A stretch of DNA of 10,299 nt from Belnapia sp. (lineage in GTDB: Bacteria > Pseudomonadota > Alphaproteobacteria > Acetobacterales > Acetobacteraceae), in contig JAQGIA010000112.1 in the NCBI GenBank assembly GCA_028291445.1, positions 1 through 10,299 of the forward strand, written 5' to 3'. The translations under genes and the position numbers were made by a program. A model generated the notes under the pieces. The model was not told the origin of the DNA. It saw only the letters and a list, made by a program, of their open reading frames with translations, and made no database searches. Below are positions 1 to 6,828 of this stretch, in pieces. How positions within the stretch are numbered: position 1 is the stretch's first letter; each line of letters opens with the position of its first letter.

Positions 1-1076
1 CTGGCCTGGAAGTCCCGGCAATTCGAGCAGGAGGAAATCTCCCGCCACATCCCCTGCCCCGGCAGCCAGACCTCGAGGTCGTAGGTCCGCGCCGCGCTGA
101 AGCCGGTATCCCCGGCGCAGAGGAACATGCGGCGCCAGGTGAGGCCCAGCTCCGTCAGCACCCGCTCAGCGCAGGCGGTCATCCGCTCGTGCTCGGCGTC
201 GCTGTCCTGCGGCCGGGTGATGGAGACCAGCTCGACCTTGTGGAACTGGTGCTGGCGCAGCATGCCGCGGGTATCCCGCCCGGCGCTGCCGGCCTCGGAG
301 CGGAAGCTGGGCGAGAGCGCGGTATAGCGCAGCGGCAGCGCCGGCTCGGCGAGGATCTCGTCGCGCACCAGATTGGTCAGCGGCACCTCGGCGGTCGGGA
401 TGAGGTAGCGGCCGTCGGTGGTCTTGAAGAGGTCGTCCTCGAATTTCGGCAGCTGGCCGGTGCCGTACATGGTCGCGGCATTGACCAGATAGGGCACCGC
501 GGCCTCGGTATAGCCGTGCTGCTCGGTATGCAGCGTCAGCATCCACTGGCCAAGCGCCCGCTCCAGCCGGGCCAGCGCGCCGCGCAGCACGGTGAAGCGG
601 CTGCCGGCGAGCTTCGCGGCGGCGGCGAAGTCCATCAGGCCGAGGGCCTCGCCCAGCTCGAAATGCTGCTTCGGCGTGACGTTCGGGCGGGGCGGCTCGC
701 CATGCTGGTGAAGCACGACGTTGGCGGCTTCGTCGCGGCCTTCGGGGACGTCGGCGTCGAGGATGTTGGGGAGCACCTCCAATGCGGCCTGCATTGCAGC
801 CTCGGCCTCATTCACCTCCCGCTGGTTGCCGGCTTCCAGTCCTTCCACCGCAGCCAGGAGGACACCCGCGCGTGCGTGGTCGCCGGCGGCCTTCGCCTGA
901 CCAATCTCGCGGCTCATACCCTTCTTGGTTGCGCGGGCTCCTTCGAGCGCGGCAATCGCGTTCCTGCGGCTCAGGTCGAGCGCCAGAAGAGTCTCGGACT
1001 GGGCCGGGAGATTTCTGCGCGCCATCGCCGCATCGAAGGCCTCGGGCGCCTCCCGGATTCGCCGGATATCATGCAT
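1..1076 (-). CDS. serS: Seryl-tRNA synthetase, 3' end beyond the window
   Basis: Class II aminoacyl-tRNA synthetase that charges tRNA(Ser) with serine in the cytosol. 358 codons are visible from ATG at 1076 ([14 protein letters not shown]), and the frame stays open to the window edge. The N-terminal part is the expected tRNA-binding coiled-coil arm, followed by the catalytic core: TAE at residues 228-230, motif 2 with FRSE at 258-261 followed by [10 protein letters not shown], and motif 3 with REISSCSNC ending at about residue 353. SerRS is usually about 420-430 residues, so roughly 60-70 C-terminal residues are missing only because the window ends. The start is 3 nt after the tatC stop with only a weak purine-rich stretch (GAAGAG) upstream, so coupling to tatC translation is likely. 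Frame and motifs look intact, and the identification is very secure. Confidence 0.97.
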   Translation of the reverse strand, partial: MHDIRRIREAPEAFDAAMARRNLPAQSETLLALDLSRRNAIAALEGARATKKGMSREIGQAKAAGDHARAGVLLAAVEGLEAGNQREVNEAEAAMQAALEVLPNILDADVPEGRDEAANVVLHQHGEPPRPNVTPKQHFELGEALGLMDFAAAAKLAGSRFTVLRGALARLERALGQWMLTLHTEQHGYTEAAVPYLVNAATMYGTGQLPKFEDDLFKTTDGRYLIPTAEVPLTNLVRDEILAEPALPLRYTALSPSFRSEAGSAGRDTRGMLRQHQFHKVELVSITRPQDSDAEHERMTACAERVLTELGLTWRRMFLCAGDTGFSAARTYDLEVWLPGQGMWREISSCSNCRDFQA

Positions 1077-1079
1077 GGC

Positions 1080-1886
1080 TCAGCTCTTCTTCGTCTCGCC
1101 GGGCTTCGCCTCGGGCTTCTTCCGCGCCATCCAGACCGCCGCCAGGATGGAAAGCTCGTACAGCGCCAGCAGCGGCACCGCCAAACCCACCTGGCTGATG
1201 ACATCCGGCGGCGTCAGCACCGCCGCCACCACGAACATCCCGACGATGGCATAGCGCCGGCCCTTCCGCAGCGTCTCGACGCTGAGGATGCCGACGCGGC
1301 ACAGCAGGGTCAGCAGCACCGGAAGTTGGAACGAGATGCCGAAGGCCAGGATCATCTGCATGACCAGCGACAGATACTCGCTGACCTTGGCCTCCAGCTG
1401 GATCGGCAGCGTACCCTCGCCCGGCGGCGTCTCGAAGGTGATGAAGAAGCGCCAGGCGAGCGGGAAGATGAAGTAATAGGCCAGCGCCGCCCCCGCCACG
1501 AACAGGAAGGGCGAGGCCACCAGGAAGGGCGTCACCGCCCGCTTCTCGGACCGGTAGAGGCCAGGCGCGATGAACAGCCAGAGCTGCGTCGCCCAGACCG
1601 GGAAGCTGAAGAAGGTCGCGCCGAATAAGGCCACCTTCAGATAGGTGAAGAAGGCTTCATACAGCGCGGTGAAGATCATCCTCCGCTCGCCGCCGCCCTG
1701 CAGCTGCAGGATGTTGGCCAGCGGCCGGGCCAGGAAGCCGTAGATCTGGGCGGAGAAGTAGTAGCAGACCGCGAAGGCGATGCCGAAGGCAGCGACCGAC
1801 CAGAGCAGCCGCGTGCGCAGCTCCATCAGGTGGTCGAGCAGCGGCATCGGCTTATCGTCGATGCTATCGTCCGGGTCGCGCGACAC
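1080..1886 (-). CDS. tatC: Sec-independent protein translocase subunit TatC
   Basis: Polytopic inner-membrane core of the twin-arginine translocase. With TatB it binds RR signal peptides of folded proteins. The 268-residue product is a normal length for TatC. It has the cytoplasmic N-terminal segment PLLDHLMELRTRLL (about residues 15-28), TALYEAFFTYLKV with the conserved glutamate at position 77, the FSFPVWATQLWLFIAPGLY stretch, and six likely membrane segments with a charged lysine-rich tail. The start chosen is GTG at 1886, 12 nt after the tatB stop; ATG at residue 14 is a possible alternative, and neither has a strong Shine-Dalgarno. It ends in TGA and is followed after 3 nt by serS. Identification is secure; the exact start is less so. 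Confidence 0.97.
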   Translation of the reverse strand: MSRDPDDSIDDKPMPLLDHLMELRTRLLWSVAAFGIAFAVCYYFSAQIYGFLARPLANILQLQGGGERRMIFTALYEAFFTYLKVALFGATFFSFPVWATQLWLFIAPGLYRSEKRAVTPFLVASPFLFVAGAALAYYFIFPLAWRFFITFETPPGEGTLPIQLEAKVSEYLSLVMQMILAFGISFQLPVLLTLLCRVGILSVETLRKGRRYAIVGMFVVAAVLTPPDVISQVGLAVPLLALYELSILAAVWMARKKPEAKPGETKKS

Positions 1887-1898
1887 TGGTTCGGGTGC

Positions 1899-2516
1899 TC
1901 AGCTCTGGGTCTGGGTGGGCGGCGCGGGCATGGCTGGCGCGGGCGGCCCGAAAGTGGCGGCAGCGGCCGGCCCCGGCATCGCCGGTGCGGCTGCCGATGG
2001 CAGCGGTCCAGCCTCGGCCGGCGGCACGAAGGCCGGCGTGGCGGGCTCCGTGGTGGCCACCGCGGCCGGCGACGGCACCAAGGCCGGAGGGATGAAGGCT
2101 GGGGGGATAAAGGCCGGCGCCGCGTTCACCGCTCCGGCCGTGGCGCCTTCCATGGCCCCCGGCGGCGGCTCGGTGGCCGTCGGCACCGCCGGCGGCGGCG
2201 TATAGGGCGTGGTGTAATCCGGCTTCAGCGGATCCTCGGTGAAGGTCTTGCGGATCGACCCATCCTGATCCACCACCTTGGTGAAGTGGTCCCGCACGTT
2301 GAAATTGCGGATTTCATTGATGGAATTCCGTACTTCGTCGAGGTTCGCCTCGCGCACCAGCTCATCTGCCTGGCCCTGGAACTCGCCGGCCATGCGGCGC
2401 AGCTTGGCGATGCCGCGGGCCACGCCACGGATCGCCTCGGGCAGGTCCTTCGGGCCGATGACGACGAGCGCCACGACACCGATCAGCGCAATCTCGGACC
2501 AGGCAAAGTCGAACAT
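1899..2516 (-). CDS. tatB: Sec-independent protein translocase subunit TatB
   Basis: Single-span partner of TatC in the twin-arginine receptor complex. The 205-residue product starts MFDFAWSEIALIGVVALVVIGP, with the conserved glutamate at position 8, one membrane helix, the Gly-Pro hinge at 21-22, an amphipathic helix (about 24-45) and a charged segment to about residue 95. The FDFAWSEI start and the DELVREANLDEVR segment favour TatB over TatA. The rest is a long, probably disordered Pro/Ala tail containing AFIPP repeats. ATG at 2516 is preferred over an upstream GTG at 2531 because it begins at the family's normal first residue and has GGAG five nt upstream. It lies 80 nt after the ABC ATPase gene, the longest gap in the unit. 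No tatA precedes it. Confidence 0.94.
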   Translation of the reverse strand: MFDFAWSEIALIGVVALVVIGPKDLPEAIRGVARGIAKLRRMAGEFQGQADELVREANLDEVRNSINEIRNFNVRDHFTKVVDQDGSIRKTFTEDPLKPDYTTPYTPPPAVPTATEPPPGAMEGATAGAVNAAPAFIPPAFIPPALVPSPAAVATTEPATPAFVPPAEAGPLPSAAAPAMPGPAAAATFGPPAPAMPAPPTQTQS

Positions 2517-2596
2517 ACCGTCTCCAGCCACGCCTTCGGGGTACTCCCCAGGTCGCGCGGCAGCCTCCGTTAGCAGGATAGCCCCGCTGCGCCAAT
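2517..2596 (-). other. 80-nt spacer between the ABC ATPase gene and tatB
   Basis: The longest non-coding stretch in the window. It holds the tatB ribosome binding site and a short hairpin (GGGG-AGTA-CCCC, positions 2538-2549). The stem has only four pairs and no T tract follows, so it is not a convincing terminator. I could not find a -35/-10 pair with normal spacing, so an internal tatB promoter is possible but unsupported. Confidence 0.5.
2521..2525 (-). promoter_or_regulatory. Ribosome binding site of tatB
   Basis: GGAGA on the minus strand, with 5 nt (ACGGT) between its GGAG core plus A and the ATG at 2516. It is one of the few clear Shine-Dalgarno sequences in the window and decides the tatB start against the GTG at 2531. 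It fits tatB being the only internal gene that begins after a real gap and so cannot rely on overlap coupling. Confidence 0.65.
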
Positions 2597-3661
2597 CTAG
2601 GGAGGGGCAGGCGGAAATACGAAGGCTCGTTCGGGATCCAACGCGACGGTCACCCGCTGGCCACGTCGCAGCACCGCCCCGGGCGGCAGCCGGGCATGCA
2701 GGTGCAGCACGCCGCCCACCCCGTCCGGCACCGCCAGATGCACCAGCGTGGTGGCGCCGAGCAGCCGGCAGGCCTCCACCTCGGCCATGACGCCGGGCAT
2801 CGCCCCATCCAGCAGCCCCACCCGCAGCCCTTCCGGCCGCAGCAGCAGCTCGGCCGGCCCATCCGGCAGGCCGCAGCCCAGCGGCCGGGCCATCGACCCC
2901 AGCGCCGTCTCCACCACCCCGCCCCGCAGCAGGGCCGGCATGCGGTTCACCTCGCCCAGGAAGGCGGCGACGAAGGGATCCGCCGGATGCAGGTACAGCG
3001 CCTCCGGCGTGCCGAGTTGGACCACCTGCCCCGCCCGCATCAGGGCGATCCGGTCGGCGAGGAACATCGCCTCCTCGGCGTCATGCGTCACGATCAGCGC
3101 CGGGATGCCCGCCGTCTGCAGCACATGCAGCGTATCGTCCCGCACCTGCTCGCGCAGCCGGGCATCGAGGCTGGCGAAGGCCTCGTCCAGCAGCAGCACC
3201 TGCGGCCGCGGCGCCAGGGCGCGGGCCAGCGCCACCCGCTGCTGCTGCCCGCCCGAGAGCATATGCGGATAGGCATTGGCCTGGGTTTCGAGCCCGACCC
3301 GCGCCAGCGCCTCCGCCACCTGCCAGGCACGCTCGCCGCGCGGGCTCCGGGTCAGGCCGAAGGCGACATTCCCGGCGACCGTCAGATGCGGGAACAGCGC
3401 GTAATCCTGGAAGACGAAGCCGACATGGCGCGCTTCCGGCGGCAGGTCGCGGCCCGGCTCCCCCAGCACCACGCCATCCAGCTCGATCCGCCCGGCCTGC
3501 AAGGGCTCCAGCCCGGCGATCAGCCGCAGCAAGGTGGTCTTGCCGTCGCCGGAGGGGCCGAGCAGGCAAAGGATCTCGCCGGCCGCCACGTCCAGATCGA
3601 TACCGCGCAGCACCTCCCGCCCCGCATAGGCGTGGCGGATGCCGGACAGGCGCAGGGTCAT
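2597..3661 (-). CDS. ABC transporter ATP-binding protein, FbpC/PotA-like (possibly ferric iron)
   Basis: Cytoplasmic ATPase subunit of an ABC importer, 354 residues, normal for this class. Visible motifs: Walker A GPSGDGKTT (35-43), Q-loop Q85 in FVFQDYALFPHLTV, signature LSGGQQQR (135-142), Walker B VLLLDE (155-160), D-loop SLDAR, switch histidine H193 in VTHDAEEAM. A C-terminal beta-rich regulatory domain (TOBE type) follows about residue 240, ending LDPERAFVF. The FQDYALFPHLTVAGNVAFGL and DAEEAMFLADRI stretches recall ferric-iron (FbpC) ATPases, but substrate cannot be fixed from the ATPase alone. Its ATG overlaps the scpB stop (ATGA, 3658-3661). No permease or binding protein is in the window, so it is an orphan ATPase here. 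It sits where I would expect tatA. Aspartate at position 39 in Walker A is less usual than Ser/Cys/Ala. Confidence 0.9.
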   Translation of the reverse strand: MTLRLSGIRHAYAGREVLRGIDLDVAAGEILCLLGPSGDGKTTLLRLIAGLEPLQAGRIELDGVVLGEPGRDLPPEARHVGFVFQDYALFPHLTVAGNVAFGLTRSPRGERAWQVAEALARVGLETQANAYPHMLSGGQQQRVALARALAPRPQVLLLDEAFASLDARLREQVRDDTLHVLQTAGIPALIVTHDAEEAMFLADRIALMRAGQVVQLGTPEALYLHPADPFVAAFLGEVNRMPALLRGGVVETALGSMARPLGCGLPDGPAELLLRPEGLRVGLLDGAMPGVMAEVEACRLLGATTLVHLAVPDGVGGVLHLHARLPPGAVLRRGQRVTVALDPERAFVFPPAPP

Positions 3662-4308
3662 TCCGGCGACTCGGGATCCTGCAGGCCGGGGACCCGCGCC
3701 TCGGGCGCCTGGAACACCTCGGGCGCGTCTAACACCTGCGCCTCGGGCGCCTGGAACAGCGGCCTCGGTTCGCTGACCAATTCCTCCCGCCGCGGCAGGT
3801 CGCTCAGCCCCTGCAGCCCGAAATGTTCGAGGAAGCGTGGCGTGGTGCCCCAGAGGCTCGGCCGCCCCGGCACCTCCTTGCGGCCGCGCGGGGCGATCAG
3901 CCCGTGTTCGAGCAGCGCCTCCAGCGTCGCCTGGGACAGCGCGGCGCCGCGGATTTCCTCGATTTCGGGCCGCGTGACGGGCTGGTGATAGGCGATGATG
4001 GCCAGCGTTTCCATCGCCACCCGCGGCAGCCGGCGCGGCACCTCCACCACCCTGGTCAGTGCCGGGGCCAGGTCGGCGGCGGTACGGAAGGCGAAGCCGC
4101 CGGCCACCTCCACCAGCTCCACCGGCCGGCCGGCGGTCGCCGCCAGCAGCGCGGTCAGCACGGCCCGGGCATCGACGCCGGGCGGCAACGCTTGCTGCAC
4201 CCGGGCGGCGGCAATCGGCCGGTCGCTGGCGAAAACCAGCGCCTCGGCGATCCGCAGCGCATGGGCGAACAGCGCCGGGTCGGGCGCCGGATCAGGCGGC
4301 TCGGACAT
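3658..4308 (-). CDS. scpB: Segregation and condensation protein B
   Basis: Winged-helix (kite) subunit of the SMC-ScpAB condensin, acting as a dimer on ScpA in chromosome compaction and segregation. The 216-residue product has the family hallmarks: N-terminal winged helix (LRIAEALVFASDRPI, about 19-33) and a second one carrying METLAIIAYHQPVTRPEIEEIRG, GRKEVPGRPSLWGTT and LEHFGLQGLSDLP, ending near residue 175. After this comes a non-conserved Pro/Glu-rich tail with three hexapeptide repeats (LFQAPE, VLDAPE, VFQAPE at 184-203). Start ATG 4308 overlaps the scpA 3' end by 17 nt. The stop overlaps the next ATG by 4 nt. Translation is therefore probably coupled on both sides. Confidence 0.96.
   Translation of the reverse strand: MSEPPDPAPDPALFAHALRIAEALVFASDRPIAAARVQQALPPGVDARAVLTALLAATAGRPVELVEVAGGFAFRTAADLAPALTRVVEVPRRLPRVAMETLAIIAYHQPVTRPEIEEIRGAALSQATLEALLEHGLIAPRGRKEVPGRPSLWGTTPRFLEHFGLQGLSDLPRREELVSEPRPLFQAPEAQVLDAPEVFQAPEARVPGLQDPESPE
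3699..3758. repeat. 18-bp direct repeats in the scpB tail
   Basis: Three 18-bp units on the plus strand: 3699-3716, 3717-3734 and 3741-3758. The first and third are identical (cctcgggcgcctggaaca) and extend to a 21-bp exact match (3696-3716 and 3738-3758). The middle one differs at a few bases. Together they encode the (L/V)(F/L)(Q/D)APE repeats near the ScpB C-terminus. All spacings are multiples of three, so the reading frame is kept. Confidence 0.85.
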
Positions 4309-5119
4309 CGGCCACCCGTTCCTCTGCCGTGCGTCCCTCTGCCGTGCGTCCCTCTGGCGCGCGTTCCTCTGGCATCCGTTCCGGCGCCAGCAGCGCCCGG
4401 CGGACCAGGATGGGTCCGAAGGCCCGTTCCTGGCGCAATTCGATGGTCCCGCCGCGCGCCGTCTCCAGCGCCGCGATCAGGGTGCTGGCCAGCGCCGCCC
4501 GCTGCTCCACCGGGTCGATCAGCCCCTCCGGCAGGAAGCGGTGCAGCACCGCCCAGCCGGGCAGCGCCCCCATCATCCCGCCAAGCCGGGCCAGCGCATC
4601 CTGCACGGTCCATAGCTTGCGGTGCTTCGGCACATAGGGCCGCCGCGCCAGCGCCCGTCGCCGGGCCGCCGCATAGGCCTGCAACAGCGCCGGCAGCTCG
4701 GCATGCAGCCCGCTCCGGTCCTCGACCCGCAGGTTCTCCGCCGCGCCACGGCCGAAGATCTCCCGCCCCAGCAGCTGCCGGCCGCCGAGGAAGGCGGCGG
4801 CGAGGCGCATGCGGTCCAGCTCGGCCAGCCTTTCGGTCAGCGCCGTGGCCAGCGCCTCGGCATCCACGTCTTCCTCGGGGTCCTGCGGCACCAGCAGCCG
4901 GGATTTGAGCCAGGCGAGCCAGGCGGCCATCACCAGCCAATCCGCCGCCAGCTCCAGCCGGACCCGCCGCGCCTGGTCCAGCACCGCGAGGAACTGATCG
5001 ACCAGGGCGACGATGGAAATCTTCTCCAGATCGACCTTCTGCGCCCGCGCCAGGTCGAGCAGCAGGTCGAGCGGCCCCTCGAAGCCTTCCAGCCGCAGAT
5101 GCAGCACCGGCTGGGTCAT
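4292..5119 (-). CDS. scpA: Segregation and condensation protein A
   Basis: Kleisin subunit of the SMC-ScpAB complex, linking SMC heads and binding an ScpB dimer. The 275-residue product begins with the family's LRLEGFEGPLDLLLDLARAQKVDL (about residues 8-31), continues with VDQFL and AADWLVMAAWLAWLKSRLLVP (59-78), and has the C-terminal winged helix region around FLALLEL-type sequence replaced by LIAALETARGGTIELRQERAFGPI (about 214-237). The last 30 residues are five pentad repeats, residues 247-271 (ERMPE, ERAPE, GRTAE, GRTAE, ERVAD), not part of the conserved fold. The ATG overlaps the stop of the upstream protease gene (ATGA, 5116-5119). It ends in TGA inside scpB. Confidence 0.96.
   Translation of the reverse strand: MTQPVLHLRLEGFEGPLDLLLDLARAQKVDLEKISIVALVDQFLAVLDQARRVRLELAADWLVMAAWLAWLKSRLLVPQDPEEDVDAEALATALTERLAELDRMRLAAAFLGGRQLLGREIFGRGAAENLRVEDRSGLHAELPALLQAYAAARRRALARRPYVPKHRKLWTVQDALARLGGMMGALPGWAVLHRFLPEGLIDPVEQRAALASTLIAALETARGGTIELRQERAFGPILVRRALLAPERMPEERAPEGRTAEGRTAEERVADVRAA
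4307..4381. repeat. Five 15-bp tandem repeats spanning the scpA end and scpB start
   Basis: Five consecutive 15-bp units encode the ScpA pentads. Two adjacent units, 4321-4335 and 4336-4350, are identical (cctctgccgtgcgtc); those at 4351-4365 and 4366-4380 share cctctgg and a final cgtt, and the last (about 4306-4320) is degenerate. On the minus strand four units contain AGAGG, a Shine-Dalgarno-like sequence. The array ends at the scpB ATG. Confidence 0.85.
4320..4325 (-). promoter_or_regulatory. Possible scpB ribosome binding site inside the repeat array
   Basis: AGAGGA on the minus strand, 11 nt before the scpB ATG at 4308. The spacing is longer than the usual 5-9 nt, so it may be weak, or scpB may depend mainly on reinitiation after scpA. 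The same AGAGG core recurs every 15 nt upstream in the repeat units. Confidence 0.4.
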
Positions 5120-5826
5120 CGCCCGTTGCCCGAGAGCAGCAGCACCAGGTCGAAGCCCCCGGCCACCACGGTCCGCAGCGCCCAGCCGACCGGATCGTAG
5201 CCCTCGGCCACCCGCGGCAGGATGAACACCACGAACAGCACGATGAGGATGCCCCAGCGTTCCAACTGCATGTAGGGCAGCGCCAGGCTCCGCGGCAGCA
5301 GCCCGGCGACGATCCGCCCGCCATCCAGCGGCGGGATCGGCAGCAGGTTGAACAGGCCGAGCACGAGGTTGGCCAGGATCGACAGCGCGATGAAGCGGAA
5401 GCCGAGCGCCAGCGCCGCCTGCGGCAGGAGGCCGGCGATCGCCTCCAGCGGATGCGCCAGCAGCCCGGCCAGCAGCGCCAGCCCGAAATTCATCGCCGGC
5501 CCGGCCGCGGCCACCAGCATCATCCCAACCCGGGGGTTGCGCAGCGCCATGATGTCGACCGGCACCGGCTTGGCCCAACCGAACATGAACTCGACCCGCC
5601 CGAGGGTCAGCAGCTGCCCCAGCAGCAGCACCCCCGGCACCAGCACCGTCCCCACCCGGTCGACATGCCGCAGCGGGTTGAGGCTGAGCCGCCCTGCCCG
5701 CTGCGCCGTCGAATCGCCGAGCGCCAGCGCCGCATAGCCATGCGCCGCCTCATGCAGGGTGATCGCCACCACCGAGGCGAGCACCGCCACCAGCAGCTCC
5801 GGCAGCCAGCCGAGCAGATCGCTCAC
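5116..5826 (-). CDS. Site-2 protease family (M50) membrane metalloprotease
   Basis: Putative intramembrane zinc protease of the S2P/M50 type, 236 residues, close to the short YwhC-like class. It has HEAAHG with the HExxH zinc motif at residues 25-29 in the first membrane segment, a GPAMNFGLALLAG segment (109-121), and the second metal-ligand motif NLLPIPPLDGGRI with Asp at 168. Four to six hydrophobic segments are visible, and no PDZ domain. Both catalytic motifs are present, so it is probably active; the substrate is unknown. Start GTG at 5826 forms a GTGA overlap with the nagZ stop; its stop overlaps the scpA ATG. Identification of the family is firm, the role is not. Confidence 0.93.
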   Translation of the reverse strand: MSDLLGWLPELLVAVLASVVAITLHEAAHGYAALALGDSTAQRAGRLSLNPLRHVDRVGTVLVPGVLLLGQLLTLGRVEFMFGWAKPVPVDIMALRNPRVGMMLVAAAGPAMNFGLALLAGLLAHPLEAIAGLLPQAALALGFRFIALSILANLVLGLFNLLPIPPLDGGRIVAGLLPRSLALPYMQLERWGILIVLFVVFILPRVAEGYDPVGWALRTVVAGGFDLVLLLSGNGR

Positions 5827-6821
5827 GCCGCCGCCGAGAGCTGCGCATCCCGCAGCGCCAGCAGCGCCGCCGCATCCAGCGGCGATCGCGCCGCCAGCAC
5901 CCGGGCACGGGTTTCGGCCAGCCGCGCCGCGGCCTCCTCGGTCAGCACCGGGCAGCCCTCCAGCGCCGCCGCGGTGTCCGCCAGCACGCCGTTGCAATGC
6001 AGCACCAGGTCGCAGCCCGCCTCGATCGCCTGCCGCGCCAGCTCGCCCGGCGCGCCGCGCAGCGCCGCCATGCAGAGATCGTCGCTGACCAGGATGCCGG
6101 GGAAGCCGATCGCCCGGCGGATCACCTGGCCGATCACCAGGGGCGACAGCGTCGCCGGCAAGGTGGGATCGAGCGCCTCATAGACGATATGCGCGGTCAT
6201 CGCCCAACCGGCCAGATTGGCCAGGGCGGCGAAGGGACCGCAATCCTCGGCCAGCATCTCGCGCGGCGCGGTCACCCGCGGCAGGTCGAAATGGCTGTCC
6301 ACCATCGCCCGGCCATGCCCGGGGACATGCTTGACCACTGGGATGCAGCCGGCCTGCTGCAAGCCTTCGGCCCAGGCGAGGCCCTGCCGCGCCACCTCCT
6401 CGGGGTCCTCGCTGAAGGCGCGGTCGCCGATCACCGCATGGGCGCCATCCAGCCGCAGGTCGAGCACCGGGGCGCAGACCACGTCGAAGCCGGCCTCACG
6501 GCAGATCATCCCGTGCAGCGCCGCATTGGCCCGGGCAGCCTCGGGCGGCAGCGCCTCGAAGCGGGCGGCGGGCGGGAACTCCGGCCAATGCGGCGGCCGC
6601 AGCCGCGCCACCCGGCCACCTTCCTGGTCGACCAGGATCGGCGTCGCCTCGCCCAGCAGATCGCGGATCGAGGCCGTCAGCCCGCGCACCTGCGCCGGAT
6701 CGGCGATGTTGCGGGCAAACAGGATGATGCCGAGCGGCGGGGTGGCGCGGAACAGCGCCACCTCCTCGGGATCGAGCGTGGTGCCGGCCAGGCCGACGAT
6801 GGCGGCACGCGACTGGGACAC
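5823..6821 (-). CDS. nagZ: Beta-N-acetylhexosaminidase (glycoside hydrolase family 3)
   Basis: Cytoplasmic enzyme that removes N-acetylglucosamine from anhydromuropeptides during peptidoglycan recycling. The 332-residue product matches NagZ length. It has GIILFARNI (31-39), LVDQEGGRVARL (63-74), KHVPGHG (164-170) with the following loop DSHFDLP carrying the Asp174/His176 dyad used as acid/base in this family, and VSDDLCMAAL (245-254), where D247 or D248 is the expected nucleophile. The chosen start is GTG at 6821, 7 nt after the SPOR gene stop; TTG at 6827 is an alternative. A longer open frame upstream to 7328 is only a shadow of the SPOR gene. The stop overlaps the downstream protease GTG. 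Cytosolic location is inferred from lack of a signal peptide. Confidence 0.95.
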   Translation of the reverse strand: MSQSRAAIVGLAGTTLDPEEVALFRATPPLGIILFARNIADPAQVRGLTASIRDLLGEATPILVDQEGGRVARLRPPHWPEFPPAARFEALPPEAARANAALHGMICREAGFDVVCAPVLDLRLDGAHAVIGDRAFSEDPEEVARQGLAWAEGLQQAGCIPVVKHVPGHGRAMVDSHFDLPRVTAPREMLAEDCGPFAALANLAGWAMTAHIVYEALDPTLPATLSPLVIGQVIRRAIGFPGILVSDDLCMAALRGAPGELARQAIEAGCDLVLHCNGVLADTAAALEGCPVLTEEAAARLAETRARVLAARSPLDAAALLALRDAQLSAAA

Positions 6822-6828
6822 CGCCAAC

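Noticed and set aside
189..1628. A 479-residue plus-strand open frame opposite serS and tatC
   Set aside because: It is antisense to two clearly conserved genes and has the composition of a codon shadow.
2538..2549. Terminator hairpin GGGG-AGTA-CCCC between the ABC ATPase gene and tatB
   Set aside because: The stem is only four pairs and no T tract follows.
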